Shown one piece after another: positions 17,242-25,494 of a stretch of DNA of 46,930 bases. Source of the stretch: DATATB01 sp036268995 (GTDB taxonomy: Bacteria > Planctomycetota > Planctomycetia > Pirellulales > PNKZ01); contig DATATB010000032.1 in assembly GCA_036268995.1 (NCBI GenBank), forward strand, positions 1 to 46,930, read 5' to 3'. The position numbers and the translations under genes were made by a program. Below the pieces are notes generated by a model, which made no database searches, had not been told where the DNA came from, and saw only the letters and a list, made by a program, of their open reading frames with translations. Position 1 is the first letter of the stretch. Every line of letters begins with the position of its first letter.

Positions 17242-18236
17242 CGCTGCTGGAAGCGCTGGAGCGCGAGCCGTTTCAATACGATTTATTTCACCTGCTGCGG
17301 CGTCTGGAATGCGAATTCTCCGACAAGCCGCGGTTGGGCGAATCGCTGCGCGCCGCCGATGACCCGATTCGTCTGGGCGAACAGCCGCACCTGGACTTTC
17401 CGTCCGCGATGATCGCCGCCTGCGTGCCGGGCACCGAAGGCCGCCCGTGGCGGGTGCTGCTGAATTGGGGACTCTTGGGGCCCAATGGCCCGCTTCCCCT
17501 GCACCTGACCGAATATATTCGCGACCGCTTGCGAAATTCCGGCGACCCGGTGGCCGCGCGGTTTCTCGACGTCTTTCATCACCGCATGCTCAGCCTGCTG
17601 TATCGGACTTGGGCCGCGGCCCAGCCGGCCGTCCAGTTCGACCGGCCCGATACCGACCGCTTCATCAATTACGCGGGCTCGATCATCGGCTTGGGCATGG
17701 AGTCGCTCCGCGACCGCGACGCCTTTCCCGACATGGCCAAGCTGCACTTCGCAGGCATGTTCGCCTGCCACACCCGGCACCCCGGCGGGCTCGAAGCCAT
17801 CTTGACCGGCGCTTTCGGCGTGCCGGTGGCCGTGCAAGAATTCGTCGGCCATTGGCTGCCCCTGCCGCCCGATTGCCGTGGCCGGCTGACGGCCGGAGCC
17901 TCGGCGCTGGGGCGCACGGCCACGCTGGGCACGCGCGTCTGGGACTGTCAGTCAAAATTCCGCGTGGTCTGCGGCCCGCTCGATTATGCCGACTTTTGCC
18001 GCCTGCTGCCCGACGGCGACCGCTTCGCCGAGCTGGTGGCCGGCGTGCGCAACTACGCGGGCGACGAAATGTTGTGGGACTTGCAGCTGGTGCTGCGCAA
18101 GGACGAGAAACCGGCACTCCAGCTCGGGCGCACAGGGCGCTTGCAGCGGAACGCCTGGTTGTGCCGCGGCCCGCTCGAGCGGGATTCCCGCGACCTGGTG
18201 CTGGGCCCGATGCGGCCCCATTACTCTGTTACTTAA
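17205..18236 (+). CDS. tssG: Type VI secretion baseplate subunit TssG (VasB)
   Basis: TssG is the second wedge protein and partners TssF in a 2:1 TssF:TssG complex. The 343-residue product shows FQYDLFHLLRRLE, the PLHLTEYIRDRLRNSGDPVAARFLDVFHHRMLSLLYRTW block and GVPVAVQEFVGHWLPLPPDCRGRLT, all diagnostic. ATG 17205 lies inside tssF in another frame, a 37-nt overlap. ClpV follows after 24 nt. Confidence 0.95.
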   Translation: MAGEDRTAPPALALLEALEREPFQYDLFHLLRRLECEFSDKPRLGESLRAADDPIRLGEQPHLDFPSAMIAACVPGTEGRPWRVLLNWGLLGPNGPLPLHLTEYIRDRLRNSGDPVAARFLDVFHHRMLSLLYRTWAAAQPAVQFDRPDTDRFINYAGSIIGLGMESLRDRDAFPDMAKLHFAGMFACHTRHPGGLEAILTGAFGVPVAVQEFVGHWLPLPPDCRGRLTAGASALGRTATLGTRVWDCQSKFRVVCGPLDYADFCRLLPDGDRFAELVAGVRNYAGDEMLWDLQLVLRKDEKPALQLGRTGRLQRNAWLCRGPLERDSRDLVLGPMRPHYSVT

Positions 18237-18260
18237 ACCCAATGGGAACGGATTGCAATC

Positions 18261-21074
18261 ATGGGTGATATCAGCCGTGCGAACCTGTTCGGCAAATTGA
18301 ACAACCTGGCGTACAAGGCCATCGAAAGCGCGACGGTCTTTTGCAAGATGCGCGGGAATCCCTACGTGGAACTCGTGCACTGGCTGCACCAGATTCTGCA
18401 AGTGCAGGACTCGGATCTGCACCACGCCATCAAGCAGTTCAATCTTGATCCTGCGCGCTTGGCCAAAGACATGACCGAGGCTTTGGATCGGCTGCCCCGC
18501 GGCTCGACGTCAATCTCGGACCTGTCGTCGCACGTCGAAGAGGCTGTCGAGCGTGCCTGGGTCTACGGCACGCTGATGTTTGGCGAAGCCCAGGTGCGCA
18601 CCGGCTATTTGCTGGTCGGCATCCTCAAAACGGCCAACTTGCGCAACGCGCTGCTGAACATCTCGAAGGAGTTTGCCAAGGTCAACGTCGACACGCTGAC
18701 CGAACGCTTTGTCGAAGTTGTCAAAGGCTCGCCGGAAGAGAGCCTGGTTGCCAGCGACAACTTTCAGATGGGCGGCGCTTCGCCGGGCGAAGCCAGCGGC
18801 GCGATTCCGCCGGCCCAGATGGGCAAGCAGGAAGCCCTCAAACGCTTCGCCGTGGACCTGACCGAGCGGGCTCGCAAGGGTGAGATCGATCGCGTCGTGG
18901 GGCGCGACGAGGAGATCCGGCAGATCGTTGATATTCTCATGCGGCGCCGGCAGAACAACCCGATCCTCACCGGCGAAGCCGGCGTGGGCAAGACGGCCGC
19001 CGTCGAGGGCTTTGCCCTGCGCATCGCGGCGGGACTGGTGCCGCCCCCGCTGCGCGAAGTGCGCTTGCTGTCGCTGGATATCGGATTGTTGCAGGCCGGA
19101 GCCAGCATGAAGGGTGAATTCGAGAACCGCCTGCGGCAAGTGATCGAAGAAGTGCAGGCCTCGCCCAAGCCGATCATCCTGTTCATCGACGAAGCCCATA
19201 CGCTGATCGGCGCCGGCGGCGCTGCCGGCACGGGCGATGCCGCGAATCTGCTCAAGCCGGCGCTGGCGCGCGGCACGCTGCGCACGATCGCCGCCACGAC
19301 TTGGGCCGAATACAAGAAGCACATCGAAAAAGACCCGGCGCTGACGCGTCGCTTCCAGGTCGTGCAAATCGGCGAGCCGAGCGAGGAAAAGGCCGTGCTG
19401 ATGATGCGCGGCATGGTCTCGGCCTTGGAAAAGCACCATCGCGTGCAAGTGCTCGACGAGGCCTTGCAGGCGGCCGTCAAGCTTTCGCACCGCTATATCC
19501 CGGCCCGGCAGTTGCCGGACAAGTCGGTCAGCCTGTTGGACACGGCCTGCGCGCGTGTGGCCGTCAGCCAGCATTCGGTGCCGGCCGAAGTGGACGATAG
19601 CCAGCGCCGGATCGAATCGCTGGAGACCGAGCTGGAGATCATCACCAACGAAAAAGCCGTCGGCGTGGAAACCGAGAAGCGCGAAGCCGCGGTCCGCGAG
19701 CACCTGGCAGGCGAGCGCGACCGCCTGGCCAACCTCGAAGCGTCCTGGAAATCCGAAAAGGAATTGGTCGACCAAATCCTCGAGCTGCGCGCGAAACTCC
19801 GCGGGAGCAACGGCCAGGTCGATGCCAAGGCCGACGGCGCGAAACCGGCGCCGGCCAAGGCCGCCGGCGAAAAAGCGGCTAGCGAGAAGCAGCCGACCGG
19901 CGAAAAGGCCGCTAGCGGAAAAGCTGGCGAAAAGCCGGCGGGCGACAAGCCAGCCGCTGATCAGCCCGGCCAGCTCAGCGAAGCGGAGCGCAATCAAACG
20001 CTCAAGCAGCTCAAGGACTTGCAGGCCAGGCTCAGCGAGCTGCAAGGCGAAGTGCCGCTGATTCTGCCCAGCGTCGATGAACAGGCGATCGCCGCCGTCG
20101 TGGGCGATTGGACCGGAATTCCCGTCGGCCGGATGGTCAAGGACGAGATCGAAACGGTCTACAAGCTGGCCGACACGCTCAACGAGCGCGTCATCGGCCA
20201 GCGGCACGGTCTGGAAATGATCACCCAGCGAATTCAGACTTCGCGCGCCGCGCTCGATAATCCCGGCAAGCCCATCGGCGTGTTTATGCTCTGCGGCCCC
20301 AGCGGCGTGGGCAAGACCGAGACGGCCCTGGCCTTGGCCGAAGCCCTGTACGGCGGCGAGCAAAACGTGATCACGATCAACATGAGCGAGTTCCAGGAGG
20401 CGCACACGGTCTCGACTCTCAAGGGCGCTCCTCCGGGCTACGTCGGCTATGGCGAAGGCGGCAAGCTCACCGAGGCCGTGCGCCGCAAGCCGTATAGCGT
20501 CGTGCTGCTGGACGAAGTGGAAAAAGCCCATCCCGACGTACACGAGATTTTCTTCCAGGTGTTCGACAAGGGCATGATGGAAGATGGCGAAGGTCGGCTG
20601 ATCGACTTCAAGAACACGCTGATCCTGCTCACGTCCAACGTCGGCAGCGACCTGATCATGAACATGTGCAAGGATCCGGAGCTGCTCCCCTCGGCCGAAG
20701 GCATTGCCAAGGCCCTGCGGCCGGCGCTGCTGAAAGTGTTTCCCGCCGCGCTGTTGGGGCGCCTGGTCGTGATTCCGTACTATCCGCTCAGCGACGAGAT
20801 GGTGGGCAACATCACGCGGCTCCAGCTGAGCCGGATCGAGAAGCGCGTGCGCGCCAACCACAACATCCCCTTCACCTACAACGACGACGTGGTGAAGCTG
20901 ATTGTCAGCCGCTGTACCGAACTGGAGAGCGGCGGCCGCATGATCGATGCGATTCTGACCAACACCGTGCTGCCCACCATCAGCAAGGAGTACCTCAAGC
21001 GGCTGATGGACGGCAAAAAGATCGATCGGATTCAGCTTTCCGTTAAAGACGGAGAGTTCGAATATTCGTTTTAA
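18261..21074 (+). CDS. tssH: Type VI secretion ATPase TssH (ClpV)
   Basis: ClpV is the AAA+ unfoldase that disassembles contracted TssBC sheaths. The 937-residue protein has an N-terminal double-Clp domain (about 1-165), a first AAA module with Walker A GEAGVGKT (238-245) and Walker B ILFIDEAH (306-313), a coiled middle domain (about 440-600), and a second AAA module with Walker A GPSGVGKT (679-686) and Walker B VVLLDEVEKAHP. Both catalytic sites look intact. Unusual is a Lys/Ala/Pro/Gly-rich stretch at about residues 515-570 (DNA about 19803-19970) inside the coiled middle domain, made of degenerate GEKAA/GEKPA-type units. ATG 18261 follows tssG by 24 nt. It ends the core operon. Confidence 0.96.
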   Translation: MGDISRANLFGKLNNLAYKAIESATVFCKMRGNPYVELVHWLHQILQVQDSDLHHAIKQFNLDPARLAKDMTEALDRLPRGSTSISDLSSHVEEAVERAWVYGTLMFGEAQVRTGYLLVGILKTANLRNALLNISKEFAKVNVDTLTERFVEVVKGSPEESLVASDNFQMGGASPGEASGAIPPAQMGKQEALKRFAVDLTERARKGEIDRVVGRDEEIRQIVDILMRRRQNNPILTGEAGVGKTAAVEGFALRIAAGLVPPPLREVRLLSLDIGLLQAGASMKGEFENRLRQVIEEVQASPKPIILFIDEAHTLIGAGGAAGTGDAANLLKPALARGTLRTIAATTWAEYKKHIEKDPALTRRFQVVQIGEPSEEKAVLMMRGMVSALEKHHRVQVLDEALQAAVKLSHRYIPARQLPDKSVSLLDTACARVAVSQHSVPAEVDDSQRRIESLETELEIITNEKAVGVETEKREAAVREHLAGERDRLANLEASWKSEKELVDQILELRAKLRGSNGQVDAKADGAKPAPAKAAGEKAASEKQPTGEKAASGKAGEKPAGDKPAADQPGQLSEAERNQTLKQLKDLQARLSELQGEVPLILPSVDEQAIAAVVGDWTGIPVGRMVKDEIETVYKLADTLNERVIGQRHGLEMITQRIQTSRAALDNPGKPIGVFMLCGPSGVGKTETALALAEALYGGEQNVITINMSEFQEAHTVSTLKGAPPGYVGYGEGGKLTEAVRRKPYSVVLLDEVEKAHPDVHEIFFQVFDKGMMEDGEGRLIDFKNTLILLTSNVGSDLIMNMCKDPELLPSAEGIAKALRPALLKVFPAALLGRLVVIPYYPLSDEMVGNITRLQLSRIEKRVRANHNIPFTYNDDVVKLIVSRCTELESGGRMIDAILTNTVLPTISKEYLKRLMDGKKIDRIQLSVKDGEFEYSF

Positions 21075-21228
21075 ATGGGTCAGGACGCACGGCGAGGCGT
21101 TTGGCCGGCACGGGCCGAAGCGGTGGCGTAGTGTTTTGCGGTGAACAGTGCTGTTTTGAGTAGTCTGCGAAAGCGGATGTCGACGAAACAAGCCATGCAG
21201 ATCGCCGCAAACCACGAAAGGCGCCGCC

Positions 21229-22761
21229 ATGCCCGCTACCGTCGTTTCCCACGCCGAGTGGATGAAAGAGACCGCCGTCACCATGCGCATCCGCAGCAGC
21301 CAGCTCAAGGAGCTGGACGCCGCGATCAAGAAGTTCGAAGAGCTCTCGACCAAGGAATCGTTTGACGCGATCAAGCTGAAGCTCACCGGCTGGAAGAATC
21401 TGAAAGGAGCCGGCTGGAAGACCAACGATCGCAACAAGTCGGGCATGATCACCAGGCTCGATAATCAGATCACGGCGGGCTGGAAAGACTTCGACCAGGG
21501 GACGATCGAAGCCTGGCGGGAGTTGGCAAAACTGCGCAAAGAGTTCCTGGGCGCGCTGTTCAAAAATGCGCGCGTCAACTTGGGCGGCACCAGCAAGGCC
21601 AAGACCGCCGTAAAAGAAGTCGTTAAGGCCGCATCACCTTTGGGCACGGTGGGACACGCCTCCTACGAACTCGCCACCAAATCCATACCCACGGCCGCGT
21701 CCTCGACCGCCAGCGTCCTCAAGGCGGCAAACGCGGCGTCCATCGTGGCGACGATCGAAAGCCGGATTCGCGCGGGCATGGCCAGTGAGGCCTCGAAGGT
21801 TTTCACCCAGATGGGGCTGAGCAAGCTGGCCAGCCTGGCCAGCTTCGAAGCCTCGTGCGAAGCGGCCTTTCAGCAAGTCGTGGGCCGCGCCGTACACGAC
21901 CTGGCCGTGGCCATTGCACCCTACGTGGGCATTGCCTCGGCGGCGGCCAAGACGGCTTTTTACACCTACTGCGTGGCAGACAGCACGGCTGATTTGTACA
22001 ACGTCTCCGCCGCTACTGGAGTCATCGAGGCTGGCGATCCGCTGGCCGCGATCGACGCAGTCTCGGAATTGATCAAACGCGAACTGGCGACCAGCACCCT
22101 GAAGCTGGCCAGCAGTGCGACCGAGCTCACGCTGAAAGCCGTCGGCGGGATTTTTGACGGTGGTACGGTCTCGACGGTCGCCGCAGGGCTGGCTTCGTCA
22201 GTCGTTCAGGCAGTCTGGGACATTCGCTGCGCGATTCGAGACGTGGCCGAAATGACCGCGGCCAACACACTCTTGGCCAATGCCGCCGCGCTGGACAACG
22301 GCATCTTTGTCAAAGCGCCGCTGGTCGGTGCGTACTTTGTTTGTTGCGCCGACGACAGTACGCTGTTGAGCCTGCTTTTGGATAAGGACAACTGCGTGCC
22401 CGCCGGCTTTGGCACTCCGAGCTTCATGACCAAGATCGAAAACGCCAAAAAAGAGCACTTGAACAAAGTGCAGACGGTCGCCAATCACCTGGTCAATAAC
22501 CACCGCATGAGAATCGTGATGGGCGACGGCATCATTCCCAAGTTGGGGCTCGCCAATACCAGGACCAGCAGCCAGGGCGACCTGTCGATGCGTTCTCCCA
22601 ACATGACGATGCAGCTCAAGCGCGAGGCGCGCATCGTTTGGAAAGAACTCCAGGACTCGGCCCGGGCCGTGGGCCACAAGGTGACCAGCAAAATCGATGC
22701 GCCCGCCAAGCCGACTACGGTCGACCGGTCGCGAATCGTCGGCATGGGTTCGAAGTCCTGA
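21229..22761 (+). CDS. Ala-rich helical protein, candidate T6SS effector or accessory protein
   Basis: This 510-residue protein has no signal peptide and no catalytic motif that I recognise. The N-terminal 100 residues are charged and helical (MRIRSSQLKELDAAIKKFEE, then LTGWKNLKGAGWKTNDRNKSG). The middle (about 130-370) is very rich in Ala, Ser and Thr with long hydrophobic stretches (VHDLAVAIAPYVGIASAAAKTAF, VSTVAAGLASSVVQAVW). The last third holds AANTLLANAAALDNGIFVKAPLVGAYFVCCADDST and a basic tail. From memory, this layout resembles a helical family found beside T6SS genes in Proteobacteria, but I could not check that. The hydrophobic middle could insert into membranes. It lies 154 nt after clpV, in the same direction, with GAAAGG upstream, and is followed by two TIR-like genes. 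A toxin, adaptor or structural role are all possible. Confidence 0.72.
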   Translation: MPATVVSHAEWMKETAVTMRIRSSQLKELDAAIKKFEELSTKESFDAIKLKLTGWKNLKGAGWKTNDRNKSGMITRLDNQITAGWKDFDQGTIEAWRELAKLRKEFLGALFKNARVNLGGTSKAKTAVKEVVKAASPLGTVGHASYELATKSIPTAASSTASVLKAANAASIVATIESRIRAGMASEASKVFTQMGLSKLASLASFEASCEAAFQQVVGRAVHDLAVAIAPYVGIASAAAKTAFYTYCVADSTADLYNVSAATGVIEAGDPLAAIDAVSELIKRELATSTLKLASSATELTLKAVGGIFDGGTVSTVAAGLASSVVQAVWDIRCAIRDVAEMTAANTLLANAAALDNGIFVKAPLVGAYFVCCADDSTLLSLLLDKDNCVPAGFGTPSFMTKIENAKKEHLNKVQTVANHLVNNHRMRIVMGDGIIPKLGLANTRTSSQGDLSMRSPNMTMQLKREARIVWKELQDSARAVGHKVTSKIDAPAKPTTVDRSRIVGMGSKS

Positions 22762-23071
22762 TGTCATTCGACATCTCGCCAGTAGTTCCAAAAGAACACG
22801 ACGACCACCGCGCCAACAAGACGGTCTGGTTTTGATTGGCAAGGCGAATGCATGCGCGCCTTCGGCGCCGGCAAGTATCGCGGCGGCGGCACCAGGAATG
22901 CCAACTTGGCAGGCACCTGGTTCCCTGGGAAAAAAGTTCGATTACAATCGCGGCAAGCAAGACGCGCCCCATTCCCATTGTCGCCGTGGCCCGCGGAACT
23001 TGTTTTTGAATGGGCTTGCGCGCCGTGTTATAGTGCCCGAATCATCGGTCATCATGACGGAGGTAACAGGC
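22762..23071. other. 310-nt intergenic region with promoter before the first TIR-like gene
   Basis: No convincing gene is seen: the frame of the downstream gene is open through this stretch, but its translation is Arg/Pro-rich and lacks a ribosome site. The region ends with a good promoter and a Shine-Dalgarno (GGAGG at 23059-23063), indicating that the TIR-like genes can be expressed independently of the T6SS core operon. Confidence 0.55.
23006..23034 (+). promoter_or_regulatory. Sigma70-type promoter for the TIR-like pair
   Basis: TTGAAT (23006-23011) and TATAGT (23029-23034) are separated by exactly 17 nt. A start near 23041 would give a leader of about 30 nt carrying GGAGG 8 nt before the ATG at 23072. 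Confidence 0.6.
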
Positions 23072-23965
23072 ATGTCGACATTCCTCAAATCCAAGACCGG
23101 CCTTGAAGGGACAACGGTCAGCGACGACCAGAACAGCAGCCGAATCATCATCAGCTTCGCCATGGCAAATCATGGTGCGGTTTTCGCCCACTGGCTCAGA
23201 ACGCAGCTGATGCAGCACTACATGCTCTTTGGCACGAACACCGTGTACCTGGACAGCGTTGCCTGTCGAGACGCAGGAGGCGAAATTCCCAAGGTTTTTT
23301 GCAAACCCAATCCGGCATACGCTAAGGGCAATTTTCCTGCGAGGGCGAAGTACATTCGCGAGGACCACATGCCCAATCCAGAGTATGACCCGAAAAAGGA
23401 CGTGTCCGCCACGAACCAGATCAGCATCCCCGACCCCAAAGAAAAACCTCGAGTAAAGAGTCTGGAGGATGCTAAACGCGAAGGGACGCCCCCGATCTTC
23501 GTTGATCCCACGACGGGTAAGGAAGAAGTGGCGTTCACGCTGGTCATGCCTGACATGCGCCCGGGCGATGACGAGTCGAACGACCCTGATAGCAAGCAAG
23601 GAAAAAAGGCCCGGGCCATCGGCGCGATGCTACAACTGTGGGACGTGAACTTTAGAAAGGCCATGTCCCAAGCCGATGTGATGATCTTCTGCTACACCGA
23701 GGAGTGGAGGAAAAGCGACAATTGTTTGTTGGAGTTTGCTCAGTTCGCGAAGCTCAATGGCATGCGGGAGATGCAAAGAAAAAAGCCGCTGCAGGCCATT
23801 GTTCTGAATTTCACCAATCGGGACAAACCGCCGGTCGTAAACGGCCCGAACGTCACCCGGCTCGACGTCGAAAAGAAACCTTACTGGTTGACGGAAAAGA
23901 CCGATTACATCATCGAGTCGGATGATTTGGTTAACTTAATCAGGCTGATCGGGCCGTTGAAGTGA
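23072..23965 (+). CDS. TIR-like protein 1 (candidate NAD-processing effector or defence protein)
   Basis: This 297-residue protein has a TIR-like order of elements. An N-terminal strand and first helix SRIIISFAMANHGAVFAHWL (23-42) correspond to TIR box 1. TVYLDSV (57-63) fits the box-2 strand. Then comes a long insertion (about 65-180, rich in Pro and charged residues), and after it ADVMIFCYTEEWRKSDNCLL-EFAQFA (201-226), which matches the TIR pattern of a strand, S/W-type loop and C-L-x-E-x helix. Glu221 sits where catalytic TIR NADases keep their glutamate. TIR domains cleave or sense NAD; activity here is inference. ATG 23072 is chosen because GGAGG precedes it by 8 nt. Base composition is visibly less GC-rich than the tss genes. 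A paralogue follows after 103 nt. Confidence 0.72.
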   Translation: MSTFLKSKTGLEGTTVSDDQNSSRIIISFAMANHGAVFAHWLRTQLMQHYMLFGTNTVYLDSVACRDAGGEIPKVFCKPNPAYAKGNFPARAKYIREDHMPNPEYDPKKDVSATNQISIPDPKEKPRVKSLEDAKREGTPPIFVDPTTGKEEVAFTLVMPDMRPGDDESNDPDSKQGKKARAIGAMLQLWDVNFRKAMSQADVMIFCYTEEWRKSDNCLLEFAQFAKLNGMREMQRKKPLQAIVLNFTNRDKPPVVNGPNVTRLDVEKKPYWLTEKTDYIIESDDLVNLIRLIGPLK

Positions 23966-24068
23966 CCACACGTGCGCTCCGGCCGTCGTGCTCGATGACG
24001 TGCCATGATGATCTTGTGGCGTAGGCCCGTCCAAAACCGGCGATGACCACCATCGGAGAAAAGTCCAT

Positions 24069-24815
24069 ATGGGTCTTTTAAAATCCCAACCGAAAATCAG
24101 TGCGGACCAGGATCGTACGCGGATCATCATCAGCTTTGCGATGGCCAACAATGGTGCGATGTTTGCCCATTGGCTGCGCAACCAGTTGATGCAGCGCTGC
24201 AATTTGTTCGGGATGAAAACCGTTTACATGGACTGCGTCGTTTCCAGGGAGATCACGCCCGAGCCGCCCGAGGGTGACACGACGTCGCCGCGGAATGCGC
24301 AACTCGGAGAGCGGCTGGACAAGGCCGGCAATGTCATAGCAAAAAACGACCCAACTGCGATCAAACAATCGGCGGCCTACAAGGCCGGTCTTTTCGGGGT
24401 CGTGCAGATCGAAGACGAGGGATCGAAGAACTCGACGGCGAACCGCCGCTGCATCGGCGCCCATCGCGAAAACTGGAACCCCTTGTTTTGGAAGGGCATG
24501 TCCGAGGCTGAAGTCATGGTCATGGTGCTCAACAAGGAGTATGTCGCCAGCGTTTATTGCCTGCAGGAATGGGGGCAGTTTGCCGACAACAATCGTCTCC
24601 GCCTGGCAGAGCGCAGAAAACCCCTCCGCGGGATCGCTTTGAGACTCGACGAAACCCCGATTCCTATGCCCGACATGCAACAGTTCGTCACGCCCGTAAA
24701 GGCCCAGAAGTGTTACGGGGCCAAGGAAAGTGTCTTTAAATGGGACGCGGGCGACTACACCCTGAATGAATCGGACATGAATCGGCTGGTGCGGGCAATC
24801 GGCAAGCTGGACTGA
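24069..24815 (+). CDS. TIR-like protein 2, paralogue of the preceding gene
   Basis: This 248-residue product shares the same framework as its neighbour: TRIIISFAMANNGAMFAHWL (17-36), LRNQLMQ, LFGMKTVYMDCV (46-57) and AEVMVMVLNKEYVASVYCLQ-EWGQFA (147-172). Both end in a similar DM/DLxxLxRxIGxL-type tail. Glu167 occupies the putative TIR catalytic position. The middle insertion (about 58-140) differs in sequence and is shorter than in the first paralogue, so the common N- and C-terminal blocks frame a variable region. ATG 24069 has GGAGAA about 9 nt upstream. The two genes could form a heteromer, a toxin with a pseudo-enzyme antitoxin, or two independent effectors. No separate immunity gene is recognisable beside them. 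Confidence 0.72.
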   Translation: MGLLKSQPKISADQDRTRIIISFAMANNGAMFAHWLRNQLMQRCNLFGMKTVYMDCVVSREITPEPPEGDTTSPRNAQLGERLDKAGNVIAKNDPTAIKQSAAYKAGLFGVVQIEDEGSKNSTANRRCIGAHRENWNPLFWKGMSEAEVMVMVLNKEYVASVYCLQEWGQFADNNRLRLAERRKPLRGIALRLDETPIPMPDMQQFVTPVKAQKCYGAKESVFKWDAGDYTLNESDMNRLVRAIGKLD

Positions 24816-24889
24816 AACACGAGTCAGCGGCCTTTCGAAGCATTCGGGGGCCACTGCAAGACCCACAAACCGAATGCGTCGATAGGCTG

Positions 24890-25492
24890 CTAGGCCACGG
24901 CGGCAATCCGCCAGAAGCCGGCCGCCTTTAATCGCGGGCGCACGATCGGCTCCCAGACGCGATCGACAAAATGCCGCTGGGCTTCGTTCATGCGGCCCTC
25001 CGGCAAGTTTTCAGTGGGGCTGCGCCGCACGCGGTAGTTGCGGCGAATGCGCCGGATGGCGATCGATTTCGCCGCCACCTGCGCGGCAACCCCGTCGAAC
25101 AGCTCGCGCGGCGCCAGCGCCGCCCCGGCCTGCCCTGGCCGGGCGATCAATTGGCGCATCCCCGCTTCGAACCGCAGATTGTAGGGCGGCAAGGCTTCGT
25201 GTACCGACAGCCGGGCCAGCGCCTGCGGCTGGCAAAAACTCTCGTACAAGACCAGGGCCTTGGCCGTGGTCGCCGCCGATCGGTAGTCGCGCACCAGGAA
25301 CAAAAAGACCGGATCCAGCTGCACCGATCGAACGCAGTACTCCAGCAGATCGAGCAGCCGCCGGCCGCCGCGGTCCATCATGCTATCAAGGTTCAGCGCC
25401 ATACCGAGCAAAAGCTTGAGAATCAGTTCGTTGGAAGAGCCGCTCGCGGGATTATAATGCCTCGTCCAGTCGCCCCCCAGCGCCGGGTTCAC
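24890..25492 (-). CDS. Hypothetical protein, helical
   Basis: The 200-residue product is not recognised. It has a helical N-terminal half (ELILKLLLGMALNLDSMMDRGGRRLLDLLEYCVRSVQLDPVFLFLVRDYRSAATTAKALVLYESF) and a basic region IAIRRIRRNYRVRRS near the C-terminus. Translation on this strand looks more natural than the Arg/Ala-rich opposite frames. The start is GTG 25492; because a plus-strand promoter lies within its first 20 codons, the internal ATG at 25402 (residue 31) is a real alternative. It diverges from the Cys-rich gene at 25495. Confidence 0.55.
   Translation of the reverse strand: MNPALGGDWTRHYNPASGSSNELILKLLLGMALNLDSMMDRGGRRLLDLLEYCVRSVQLDPVFLFLVRDYRSAATTAKALVLYESFCQPQALARLSVHEALPPYNLRFEAGMRQLIARPGQAGAALAPRELFDGVAAQVAAKSIAIRRIRRNYRVRRSPTENLPEGRMNEAQRHFVDRVWEPIVRPRLKAAGFWRIAAVA
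25431..25458 (+). promoter_or_regulatory. Sigma70-type promoter for the Cys-rich gene
   Basis: TTGGAA (25431-25436) and a consensus TATAAT (25453-25458) are separated by 16 nt. The gene starts at ATG 25495, about 30 nt after the expected start of transcription, without an obvious Shine-Dalgarno. Confidence 0.6.
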
Positions 25493-25494
25493 GC

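Noticed and set aside
18510..21452. 980-residue open frame antisense to clpV
   Set aside because: Its translation is rich in His, Arg, Gln and Ala without domain features, while the plus strand encodes an intact ClpV. Long antisense frames are expected from the strong GC bias at third positions.
22697..23071. N-terminal extension of the first TIR-like protein by about 125 residues
   Set aside because: The extension is Arg/Pro/Ala-rich and overlaps the end of the preceding gene, while a promoter and GGAGG directly precede ATG 23072, where similarity to the paralogue begins soon after.
23072..24815. Thoeris-type defence system
   Set aside because: Two TIR-like genes are present, but no ThsA-like (SLOG/SIR2 or membrane) effector is found beside them, so the system cannot be called Thoeris.
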